Part shown: positions 23,352 to 30,582 of the stretch, piece by piece
Position numbering within the stretch: position 1 is the first letter of the stretch
Layout of the letters: each line of letters starts with the position of its first letter
Assembly: GCF_003337235.1 (NCBI RefSeq)
Contig: NZ_QPJC01000001.1
Location: 124,001-188,000, forward strand
DNA length: 64,000 bases
From: Halopolyspora algeriensis
Lineage (GTDB): Bacteria > Actinomycetota > Actinomycetes > Mycobacteriales > Pseudonocardiaceae
Direction of reading: 5' to 3'
Made by a program: the position numbers and the translations under genes
Notes under the pieces: model-generated
What the model was told of the DNA's origin: nothing
Database searches by the model: none
The model's input: only the letters and a program-made list of their open reading frames with translations

Positions 23352-24197
23352 GTGGCCGACCCGAACGACTCGCCGGACCAGCACGCGCAGCACACATCGT
23401 CCCCGGACTCCCCCTCGAATCCGGCGGTGCCGGAAGTCGTCGACGCCGAACCGGTCGACGAGCCCCGACCGACGACCACCTCGGAACACCGGGACACGCT
23501 CCCGCCGCCGCAGCAGGATGACGAGGCGTTCCGGCAGTACCAGCAGTTCCTCGAATTCCGGAAGTTCCAGGAATGGCAACGCCAGTACGGCGAGGGGGAA
23601 ACCCCCGGATCGCCCGGCAAGTTCGGCACCTCCCGGGCCGCACCCGCCAAGCGAGCGTGGTGGAAGCGGGCGCTGGGGCTCCTGCGGTACAAGCTCGTAC
23701 GCAGGCTGCTGTATGTGTTTGTGGTGCTGCTGCTGCTCAATGCCGCGATCGACTACTACGTCGGCGGTGACGACAGCGGCAACACCGGTGGTGGTGCTCC
23801 CGGCGCCACGGCGGGCCACGGCGTCAGGTCGGTCCTGCCGAGTTCTCCCGAGGAGACGGTCACCACGGTCTACGACTTCGTCGCCACCAAACCCGCCACC
23901 GTGTGCGTCCTGTTCACTCCGGCTGCCAAGGCCCGGTTCGCGGCGAACCACGGGACCCCGGACTGCACCACCGCCGCCCGGCAGCTACATGCCCGGGTCA
24001 CCCTCCCCAAGAACTACAAATCCCCGGAGTTCGGCAAGGGCGCGGTGAAGATCGTCGGCACGGACGCGTCCGTGTCCTCCTGCCTGCTCGATGTCCGAGG
24101 GGGCCCGCGCCTGGGCAAGTTCGGACTCGAACGCCGGGCCAATGGGGGCTGGATCATCGACGGACACGAGAAGGAGCCCTCCTGCAGAGGGGAGTGA
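23352..24197 (+). CDS. Unrecognised single-span membrane protein
   Basis: About 281 aa from GTG 23352; ATGs at 23340 and 23343 are alternatives and none has a clear ribosome site. The first 100 residues are polar and Pro-rich, with a short Arg/Glu helical stretch (QQFLEFRKFQEWQRQYG). A membrane span lies at about 121-136 (LLYVFVVLLLLNAAI), followed by an extracytoplasmic domain of about 145 residues with four Cys (VCVLF, DCTT, SSCLL and a C-terminal SCRG) that could form disulfides. Orientation is opposite to the ribosomal genes. I do not recognise a family. It is convergent with rplA across paired terminators. Confidence 0.65.
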   Translation: MADPNDSPDQHAQHTSSPDSPSNPAVPEVVDAEPVDEPRPTTTSEHRDTLPPPQQDDEAFRQYQQFLEFRKFQEWQRQYGEGETPGSPGKFGTSRAAPAKRAWWKRALGLLRYKLVRRLLYVFVVLLLLNAAIDYYVGGDDSGNTGGGAPGATAGHGVRSVLPSSPEETVTTVYDFVATKPATVCVLFTPAAKARFAANHGTPDCTTAARQLHARVTLPKNYKSPEFGKGAVKIVGTDASVSSCLLDVRGGPRLGKFGLERRANGGWIIDGHEKEPSCRGE

Positions 24198-24243
24198 ACG
24201 GAACTTTCGTTACTTCTATGCGAGTGAAAGTTCCGTTCACTCT
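24193..24243. terminator. 17-bp perfect inverted repeat between convergent genes
   Basis: GAGTGAACGGAACTTTC (24193-24209) is exactly repeated inverted at 24227-24243 with a 17-nt loop. It overlaps the stop of the upstream plus-strand gene and is much more AT-rich than its surroundings. Symmetry suits a bidirectional terminator, or a dispersed palindromic repeat. Confidence 0.6.
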
Positions 24244-24266
24244 CTTCGCCTCTGCGCCGTGAACGA

Positions 24267-24309
24267 CTCGGGGCCGGCCTCCGCGCCGTGCGGAGACCGG
24301 CCCCGAGTG
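24267..24309 (-). terminator. Terminator of rplKA
   Basis: ACTCGGGGCCGG and the following seven bases (24267-24285) pair with 24291-24309, a 19-bp stem with one mismatch and a 5-nt loop, 15 nt beyond the rplA stop. It is next to, not overlapping, the AT-rich inverted repeat at 24193-24243. Confidence 0.7.
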
Positions 24310-24323
24310 CCTCGGCCCGCTAC

Positions 24324-25034
24324 TCAGGCGGCGTCGAGCAGATTGCGTGTCCGGCTCGGGTCCACCGAGATGCTCGGACCCATCGTCGTGGTGAAGGTGA
24401 CCTTCTTCAGGTAACGCCCCTTCGAGGTCGACGGCTTGGACCGCAGGACCTCGTCGAGAGCCGCAGCGTAGTTCTCCACCAGTTGCTCGGGGGAGAACGA
24501 GACCTTGCCGATGACGAAGTGCAGGTTGGCCTGCTTGTCCACCCGGAAGTTGATCTTGCCGCCCTTGATGTCGGCGACGGCCTTGGTGATATCCGGGGTG
24601 ACGGTTCCGGTCTTCGGGTTCGGCATCAGGCCACGCGGCCCGAGCACACGGGCGATCTTGCCGACCTTGGCCATCTGGTCCGGGGTGGCCACCGCCGCAT
24701 CGAAATCGAGCCAGCCGCCCTGGATTCGCTCGATCAGCTCGTCGGAGCCTGCCGCGTCCGCACCGGCGGCCTCGGCCTCGGAGGCCTTGTCACCGGAGGC
24801 GAACACGACGACGCGGGCAGTCTTACCTGTACCGTGCGGCAGGTTCACGGTGCTGCGGACCATCTGGTCTGCCTTGCGGGGGTCGACGCCGAGCCGCAGC
24901 GCCACCTCGACAGTGGCGTCCATACGGGTCTTGGCGGTCTTCTGGGCCAGCTCGGCGGCCTCCCGCGGGGTGTACACCCGCGTACGGTCGACCAACTCGG
25001 CGGCCTGCTTGTACGTCCTGCTGCGCGTTGCCAT
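24324..25034 (-). CDS. rplA: 50S ribosomal protein L1
   Basis: 236 aa, ATG 25034. L1 signatures include [42 protein letters not shown] and [11 protein letters not shown] near the C-terminus. It binds 23S rRNA at the L1 stalk and usually represses its own operon. It lies 71 bp downstream of rplK. Confidence 0.97.
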   Translation of the reverse strand: MATRSRTYKQAAELVDRTRVYTPREAAELAQKTAKTRMDATVEVALRLGVDPRKADQMVRSTVNLPHGTGKTARVVVFASGDKASEAEAAGADAAGSDELIERIQGGWLDFDAAVATPDQMAKVGKIARVLGPRGLMPNPKTGTVTPDITKAVADIKGGKINFRVDKQANLHFVIGKVSFSPEQLVENYAAALDEVLRSKPSTSKGRYLKKVTFTTTMGPSISVDPSRTRNLLDAA

Positions 25035-25105
25035 GTCTGTCCCTATCGCAATGGATCAGTCGTGGTGGCTGGGCTGCGCAAGCCCTCCCACATATGTCGG
25101 TTGAG

Positions 25106-25540
25106 TCAGTCCTCGACCCGCAGGCCCATCGACCTCGCAGTGCCCGCGATGATCTTCTCGGCCTCGTCCATGTTCGGCGCGTTGAGGTCGACCCACTTGG
25201 TCTGGGCGATCTCACGGACCTGGTCCGAGCTGACCTTGCCCACCTTGGTCTTGTGCGGCTCACCGCTGCCCTTCTGCACACCGGCAGCCTTGAGCAGCAG
25301 TTTCGCGGCCGGCGGGGTCTTCAACTTGAAGTCGAAGGACCGGTCCTCGAACACGGAGATCTCGACCGGCACCACATCGCCACGCTGATTCTCGGTGGCG
25401 GCGTTGTAGGCCTTGCAGAACTCCATGATGTTCACGCCGTGCTGACCGAGCGCCGGACCGACGGGCGGTGCCGGGTTGGCCTGGCCGGCCTGGATCTGCA
25501 GCTTGACGATTGCTGCGAGTCGCTTCTTCTTGGGCGGCAT
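25106..25540 (-). CDS. rplK: 50S ribosomal protein L11
   Basis: 144 aa, ATG 25540. The N-terminal flexible domain ([20 protein letters not shown]) and C-terminal RNA-binding domain ([23 protein letters not shown]) are intact. It is the GTPase-centre protein required for the stringent response. The 175-bp gap to nusG is GC-rich with no clear gene and may contain an rplKA promoter. Confidence 0.97.
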   Translation of the reverse strand: MPPKKKRLAAIVKLQIQAGQANPAPPVGPALGQHGVNIMEFCKAYNAATENQRGDVVPVEISVFEDRSFDFKLKTPPAAKLLLKAAGVQKGSGEPHKTKVGKVSSDQVREIAQTKWVDLNAPNMDEAEKIIAGTARSMGLRVED

Positions 25541-25715
25541 CTCGTGCTTCCTGTGTCTTCGTTACCTGGTGTTCGGCCGCTGTACCGTGGCCGTTCCACG
25601 CGTCGCGTTCGACCACGGGCCGAATCGGGCGGCACGGGCCCGCAGGGCTCGGCCGCTCGTTCCACGGCAGGCCCCTGCCGACCCGCCATGGCCGCCGTGC
25701 TCCCGGGGGAGCCGG

Positions 25716-26573
25716 TCAGATCTTGGAGACCTGGTTGAACGACAATTCGACCGGAGTTTCGCGGCCGAAGATCGAAACCAGCACCTTGAGCTTCTGGGAT
25801 TCCGCGTTGACCTCGTTGATCGTCGCGGGAAGGGTCGCGAACGGCCCGTCCATGACGGTAACGGATTCGCCGACCTCGAATTCGACCTCCACCGGAGACT
25901 GAGCGGCCTCCTGCTTGGCCGCCTTCTTGCCCGTCTCCGCCTTGGCTTCCTTCTCCACCTGCGGCGCCAGGAACTTCAGCACCTCGTCGATACTCAGTGG
26001 TGAAGGTTTCGATGTCGCCCCGACGAAGCCCGTCACCCCAGGAGTGTTGCGCACCGCACCCCACGAGGCATCGTTGAGTTCCATCCGAACCAGGACATAG
26101 CTGGGCAGGACCTTGCGCTGCACCATCTTGCGCTGGTTGTTCTTGATCTCGGCAACCTCTTCGGTGGGCACCTCGACCTGGAAGATGTAATCTTCGACGT
26201 CCAGCGTCTGCGCGCGGTGCTCCAGGTTGCTCTTGACCTTGTTCTCGTAGCCCGCATAAGAGTGCACGACGTACCACTCGCCCGGCGCCCGCTTCAGGGC
26301 CGCGCGGAGCTCCTCGACCGGGTCCGGCTCTTCCTCGTCATCCTGCTCGCCGGTGGACTCGGCGGTCTCGCCGGCCCCGTTCACCACTGCGGCGGAATCC
26401 GAGTCGTCCTCGCTCGAACCGGTGTCCTCACCGGAGCCTGCAGCCTGCGCGGGGTCCGTGGCGACGTCGCTCGAGTCCGCCGACGACACCTCGGCAGCCT
26501 GTTCCTCGGCAGGCTGCTCCGCACCGACGCCTGCCTGCTCGTCGGACAGATCCTGGCCCTCGTAGGAGGTCAC
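25716..26573 (-). CDS. nusG: Transcription termination/antitermination factor NusG with acidic extension
   Basis: 285 aa, GTG 26573. The first 95 residues are strongly acidic and unstructured (runs of Glu, Asp, Ser). Then comes the NGN domain (about 105-205: [32 protein letters not shown]) and a KOW domain (about 230-285: [21 protein letters not shown]). NusG couples RNA polymerase to ribosomes or Rho. An acidic N-terminal extension is common in actinobacteria; this one is long. It follows secE by 82 bp. Confidence 0.96.
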   Translation of the reverse strand: MTSYEGQDLSDEQAGVGAEQPAEEQAAEVSSADSSDVATDPAQAAGSGEDTGSSEDDSDSAAVVNGAGETAESTGEQDDEEEPDPVEELRAALKRAPGEWYVVHSYAGYENKVKSNLEHRAQTLDVEDYIFQVEVPTEEVAEIKNNQRKMVQRKVLPSYVLVRMELNDASWGAVRNTPGVTGFVGATSKPSPLSIDEVLKFLAPQVEKEAKAETGKKAAKQEAAQSPVEVEFEVGESVTVMDGPFATLPATINEVNAESQKLKVLVSIFGRETPVELSFNQVSKI

Positions 26574-26655
26574 AGTCGGTCTCGCTTCCTCTTATGTGTT
26601 GCGTGCCGGGTCGGTGGTATCCATCACCGGCTGTGCGTGCGGATTCGTACGGCAC

Positions 26656-27057
26656 TCAGCCGAACAGCCGGAGCACACCCTGACCGAAAAGCAGGTCCAG
26701 GCCGGCGATGAACGCCACCATCACACTGACGAACACCAGCACCACAGCGGTGTAGGTCAGCAGCGTCCGGCGTGTCGGCCAGATGACCTTGCGCAGTTCC
26801 GCGACCACTTCCCGCAGGAAGCGACCGACTTTCCGAAACGGCGACACCCGGCCCTGTCGACCGTCCCGCGCCGGGGTCGGCCGACCCTTGGGCTGCGTCG
26901 CGTCCGCCGATCCGGGAGTGCTCGACGTGCCGCCACGGTCCCCCTGACCCTTACCGGCACTCGAGCGGGCGGAGGCACGGCGCTCACGCCGCGCGGCACC
27001 GGCCGGACGGGGCTGCTCCCCGCTCGGCTCCTGCTCGTGCTCGCGGTCCTCGCTCAC
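26656..27057 (-). CDS. secE: Preprotein translocase subunit SecE
   Basis: 133 aa, GTG 27057 with GAGGAGG upstream. A charged, probably disordered N-terminus of about 70 residues precedes the conserved amphipathic helix (FLREVVAELRKVIWPTRR) and one membrane span (YTAVVLVFVSVMVAFIAGLD). It is an essential component of SecYEG. It sits between tRNA-Trp and nusG in the usual order. Confidence 0.96.
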   Translation of the reverse strand: MSEDREHEQEPSGEQPRPAGAARRERRASARSSAGKGQGDRGGTSSTPGSADATQPKGRPTPARDGRQGRVSPFRKVGRFLREVVAELRKVIWPTRRTLLTYTAVVLVFVSVMVAFIAGLDLLFGQGVLRLFG

Positions 27058-27166
27058 GCATCCTCCTCACCGGCGCCTGTCGAACGCGTGAACGCGGCTG
27101 CGATGGTCGATGAGCCCTCCGGCTCGCTCAACGTCCGCATCCCGACGCTCACCGTCCGCATCGACG

Positions 27167-27239
<73 letters not shown>

Positions 27240-27442
27240 TCGTGACCGCCTTACCGGCCACGAGACAGGACAACCAGATCTCACCCACGGCCGCATTTCA
27301 CCGCGGATGTGGGCGATCCAGCCATCCCAAGTCCCAAAGTGTACGGCACGGTGGCCGCGCGGCTCCAACCGCATCCCCGTTTCGGCACATCCCCGGCCGG
27401 GTAGCGTGCGAGCGCGCGCCGCTCATCTGCGAGGATGCCACC

Positions 27443-28681
27443 ATGGCCGCACCCGAGACACAGTCCTCCTCCAGCGCAGGCAAGCCACGCGTTTCCGCAC
27501 GTATCGGTGGGATCAGCGAGTCCGCCACCCTCGCGGTCGATTCCAAGGCCAAGGCGCTCAAAGCCGCGGGGCGACCCGTGATCGGTTTCGGCGCGGGTGA
27601 ACCCGACTTCCCCACACCCGGTCCGATCGTGCAGGCTGCCTCCGCAGCCTGCGAAGATCCCCGCAACCACCGCTACAGTCCGGCATCGGGCCTGCCGGAA
27701 CTGCGTGAGGCCATCGTCACCAAGACAGCCCGTGACTCGAACTACACGATCCAGCCGAACCAGGTACTGGTGACCAACGGCGGCAAGCAGGCCGTGTATC
27801 AGGCATTCGCCACGCTGCTCGACCGCGGGGACGAGGTGCTGCTCCCCGCGCCGTACTGGACGACCTACCCGGAGGCCGTCTCGCTGGCGGGCGGCGTTCC
27901 GGTCGTGGTCGGCACCGACGAATCCACCGGATACCTGGCCGGCATCGAGCAGTTGGAGGCCGCGCGTACCCCGCGCACCAAGGTGCTGCTGTTCAACTCG
28001 CCGTCGAACCCGACCGGTGCCGTCTACCCACCGGAACGGATCGAGGAGATCGGGCGCTGGGCTGCCGAGCACGGTATCTGGGTGATCACCGACGAGATCT
28101 ACGAGCATCTCGTCTACGGCAGCGCCCGCCATGTGTCGATGCCCGCTGTGGTCCCGGAACTGGCCGACACCTGTGTGGTTCTCAACGGGGTTGCCAAGAC
28201 CTACGCCATGACCGGCTGGCGGGTCGGCTGGATGATCGGGCCGACCGACGTCATCAAGGCCGCGACGAATCTGCAGTCGCACCTGACGTCCAACGTCGCC
28301 AACGTCTCGCAGCGCGCCGCGCTGGAGGCCGTCAGCGGTCCGCTCGATGCTGTCGCGGAGATGCGGGAGGCCTTCGACCGGCGGCGGCGCACCATCGTCG
28401 ACATGCTCGCGGAGATTCCCGGCGTGAGCTGCCCCGAACCGCACGGCGCGTTCTACGCATACCCCTCGGTGAAGGAGCTGCTGGGATCGGAGATCCGCGG
28501 TGTCCGGCCCCGGACGAGCACCGAACTCGCCGAGCTCGTCCTGGAACAGGCGGAGGTCGCCGTGGTGCCCGGTGAGGCGTTCGGCACACCCGGCTACTTC
28601 CGGATGTCCTACGCCCTCGGTGACGAGGACCTGGCCGAGGGGGTTCGGCGGATGGGCAACCTCCTCCGCGAAGCGAAGTAA
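27443..28681 (+). CDS. aspC: Pyridoxal-phosphate aminotransferase (aspartate type, class I)
   Basis: 412 aa from ATG 27443, which has GAGGA 9 nt upstream; the open frame extends upstream through tRNA-Trp and is rejected there. Class I/II aminotransferase fold: [11 protein letters not shown] near the N-terminus, [28 protein letters not shown] with the substrate-binding Asn, [10 protein letters not shown], and the PLP-Lys in [16 protein letters not shown] (about residue 250). The C-terminal Arg block is GYFRMSYA. It interconverts aspartate/oxaloacetate and glutamate/2-oxoglutarate in the cytosol. It runs opposite to the flanking genes. Confidence 0.93.
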   Translation: MAAPETQSSSSAGKPRVSARIGGISESATLAVDSKAKALKAAGRPVIGFGAGEPDFPTPGPIVQAASAACEDPRNHRYSPASGLPELREAIVTKTARDSNYTIQPNQVLVTNGGKQAVYQAFATLLDRGDEVLLPAPYWTTYPEAVSLAGGVPVVVGTDESTGYLAGIEQLEAARTPRTKVLLFNSPSNPTGAVYPPERIEEIGRWAAEHGIWVITDEIYEHLVYGSARHVSMPAVVPELADTCVVLNGVAKTYAMTGWRVGWMIGPTDVIKAATNLQSHLTSNVANVSQRAALEAVSGPLDAVAEMREAFDRRRRTIVDMLAEIPGVSCPEPHGAFYAYPSVKELLGSEIRGVRPRTSTELAELVLEQAEVAVVPGEAFGTPGYFRMSYALGDEDLAEGVRRMGNLLREAK

Positions 28682-28985
28682 TTCCCATTTTCGGCGGGTT
28701 ACTTTGCGAAGCGGCTCGGTAGCAGAACCTCAGGCGGCGCCTCGCTGTGGGAGTCCCGACATCATGTAGCCACCTACACCACGTCGGGACTGTCCTCGCG
28801 AGGCACTCGCCTGAGAACCCGCGGCGGTGCCGGTTGATCAGGCCGCGGACGCGGCTGACGCCGCCTGAAAACTGCTGGGCGGTGCCGGCCTGCGTGCGTC
28901 GACGAAAGCGACTGACGTCGCTTACCTGACGCAGGGCGTTCGGCGCCGTTGAAGTTCACGCCCCACTGCTACCCACCGCGAGGGA
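28682..28985. other. Gene-free region containing a long hairpin
   Basis: About 300 bp between the convergent aminotransferase and hadB. No ORF is supported. The main content is the hairpin at 28729-28815 and partial echoes of its flanks (CCTGAGAAC, CCTGAAAAC; GGCGGTGCCGG twice), which suggests degenerate repeated DNA. Confidence 0.5.
28729..28815. repeat. Nested long hairpin, REP-like or bidirectional terminator
   Basis: Nested complementary blocks: CTCAGGCG (28729) with CGCCTGAG (28808), GCCTCGC with GCGAGGC, AGTCCCGAC (28752-28760) with GTCGGGACT (28783-28791), and TGTAG with CTACA at the tip. Compensated pairing at several levels indicates a conserved RNA or DNA fold. I suspect a dispersed intergenic repeat, but no second copy is in the window. 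Confidence 0.6.
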
Positions 28986-29411
28986 TCACCCGGGCAGGCG
29001 CACGGTCGCGCTGGCCCCGCCGAGAACACCCTGTCCCCCGCTGCGGGCGGTGATGGAGACCTTGACCGTGCCGTCCGCGTTCTTGGCGGCCACCTTGCCG
29101 GAGACCTCGACCCGTGCGCCCGCACCGTCGTCGGGCACCACCACGGGTCGTGTAAAGCGCGCACCGTAGTGGAGGATCGCACCCGGATCGCCCGTCCACT
29201 CGGTAACCAGGCGGCCGGCCAGCGCCATCGTGAGCATCCCGTGCGCGATCACATCCGGCAGCCCCACGTCGACGGCGAACCGTTCGTTCCAGTGGAGCGG
29301 GTTGAAGTCCCCGGAAGCGCCCGCATAGCGCACCAGGTCGGCCCGGGTTACCGGAATCGACAATTCCGGCAGCCGGTCGCCTTCGGCGACCTCGGACAGC
29401 TGCACCGTCAC
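28986..29411 (-). CDS. hadB: (3R)-hydroxyacyl-ACP dehydratase subunit HadB (MaoC-like)
   Basis: 141 aa from GTG 29411, overlapping the hadA stop by 4 nt with GAGGAGC upstream. Hot-dog fold with the hydratase-2 motif YAGASGDFNPLHWNERFA (catalytic Asp and His) and HGMLTMALAGRLV. It forms the catalytic half of the FAS-II dehydratase that extends long acyl chains toward mycolic-type acids in related genera. No hadC lies next to it. Confidence 0.88.
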   Translation of the reverse strand: MTVQLSEVAEGDRLPELSIPVTRADLVRYAGASGDFNPLHWNERFAVDVGLPDVIAHGMLTMALAGRLVTEWTGDPGAILHYGARFTRPVVVPDDGAGARVEVSGKVAAKNADGTVKVSITARSGGQGVLGGASATVRLPG

Positions 29412-29869
29412 GTTTGCTCCTCCTCGGCTGTTCCGCGGGCCACCAGCATGGAGGTCGCGGTGCACACCGCCTCGCCCCCCGCCGTGCCGATCTCGACGCG
29501 CACCGTCAGGAAGTCGTTGCCCGCCCGCGCCCTGATGTCGTCCACGTGCACCACGGTGACGAGTTCGTCACCGGCGCGGATGGGGCGATGATGGGTGAAA
29601 TCCTGCTGGCCGTGCACCACACGGCTGTAGTCCAGACCGAGCTGTGCGTCCTCGACGATCGTCTCCTGCGCCGACATCGACAGCAGTACGGCGAAGGTCG
29701 GGGGAGCGATCACGTCGGGATATCCTGCGGCCTTCGCCGCCTCGATGTCCCGGTACAGCGCGGAGTCGTCCCGAATGGCCTCGGCGAACTCGCGAATTTT
29801 CTCCCGGCCGACCTCGTAGGGCCGAGTGGGCGGGTACTCACGTCCGATGAATGACTGATCGAGCGGCAC
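29408..29869 (-). CDS. hadA: (3R)-hydroxyacyl-ACP dehydratase subunit HadA (MaoC N-terminal-like)
   Basis: 153 aa. N-terminal FIGREYPPTRPYEVGREKIREFAEAI and the hot-dog segment PDVIAPPTFAVLLS match HadA, the stabilising, non-catalytic partner. It is coupled to hadB by a GTGA overlap. The synteny rpmG-hadA-hadB near tRNA-Trp/secE/nusG is the same as in mycobacteria, except that an aminotransferase now lies between. Confidence 0.88.
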   Translation of the reverse strand: MPLDQSFIGREYPPTRPYEVGREKIREFAEAIRDDSALYRDIEAAKAAGYPDVIAPPTFAVLLSMSAQETIVEDAQLGLDYSRVVHGQQDFTHHRPIRAGDELVTVVHVDDIRARAGNDFLTVRVEIGTAGGEAVCTATSMLVARGTAEEEQT

Positions 29870-29900
29870 GCACAGCAGGCTACCGCAGAGCCGGTACGCA

Positions 29901-29935
29901 AAAGGCCCGCCGCGGCCGGAGCCGGACGGGCCTTT
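29901..29935 (-). terminator. Rho-independent terminator after rpmG
   Basis: AAAGGCCCG (29901-29909) pairs with CGGGCCTTT (29927-29935). The transcript hairpin on the minus strand ends in TTTT. It lies 40 nt beyond the rpmG stop and 32 nt before hadA, so hadAB either has its own promoter within that gap or depends on readthrough. Confidence 0.75.
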
Positions 29936-29974
29936 GGGAATTCTCGGATTCGATCAGCGGCGGAGCCGCTGGAA

Positions 29975-30145
29975 TCAGCGCGTCTCCTTGTGCGTGCGGT
30001 GCGCGTTGCAACGAGGGCAGTGCTTCCTCATCGACATCCGGTCGGGATTGTTCCGCCGGTTCTTGTTCGTGATGTAGTTGCGCTCCTTGCACACCTCGCA
30101 CGCCAGAGTGATCTTGGGGCGAACATCGGTGGCAGCCTTGGCCAC
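29975..30145 (-). CDS. rpmG: 50S ribosomal protein L33 (zinc-binding form)
   Basis: 56 aa from GTG 30145 (protein [20 protein letters not shown]). Cys pairs CEVC and CPRC form the zinc ribbon of the C+ type L33. Other L33 marks are [14 protein letters not shown] and HRTHKETR at the end. It sits between tRNA-Met and hadA. Confidence 0.95.
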   Translation of the reverse strand: MAKAATDVRPKITLACEVCKERNYITNKNRRNNPDRMSMRKHCPRCNAHRTHKETR

Positions 30146-30239
30146 GGGAGGACCTCTCTCTCGTGCTCGGAAACGGGCAGTGCGACTGTCCGATCCCCTT
30201 GCGGGCGGGGACCGCCTCACGGGCGGTCGGCAGCTGTAG

Positions 30240-30311
30240 TAGCGGTGGCCGGATTCGAACCGACGACACAACGATTATGAGCCGTTTGCTCTACCACTGA
30301 GCTACACCGCC
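30240..30311 (-). tRNA. tRNA-Met (CAT anticodon, elongator type)
   Basis: 72 nt. Acceptor GGCGGTG pairs with CACCGCT (terminal G-U). D-arm GCTCAGTGGTAGAGC, anticodon loop CTCATAA, T-arm GTCGGTTCGAATCC. The paired first base argues for elongator rather than initiator. CCA is not encoded. Confidence 0.95.
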
Positions 30312-30426
30312 GTGCAGGATACCTCTCCGTGGGACGTATCCCGTGGTTCCTTGTGCAGAGCCTGCAGACCGCTCTGCACAAGGCAGCCGCAGCACTCATC
30401 TTACCGAGTACCGCAGCTGCTTTCAG

Positions 30427-30499
30427 AGCCCCAATACGGACTTGAACCGTAGACCTTCGCCTTACCATGGCGACGCTCTGCCGACTGAGCTATTGGGGC
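30427..30499 (-). tRNA. tRNA-Thr (GGT anticodon)
   Basis: 73 nt. Acceptor GCCCCAA pairs with TTGGGGC, D-arm GCTCAGTCGGCAGAGC, anticodon stem TCGCC/GGCGA with loop ATGGTAA, T-arm ACGGTTCAAGTCCGT. Discriminator T, no encoded CCA. It lies just upstream of tRNA-Met on the same strand. Confidence 0.95.
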
Positions 30500-30582
30500 A
30501 TGCCCTTGCGGAGCAACCCAAACTCTACACACCGCACCCGCCGGTCCCTCAAGCGGGGGGTGGTCATCGGCGAAGTCCCAGT

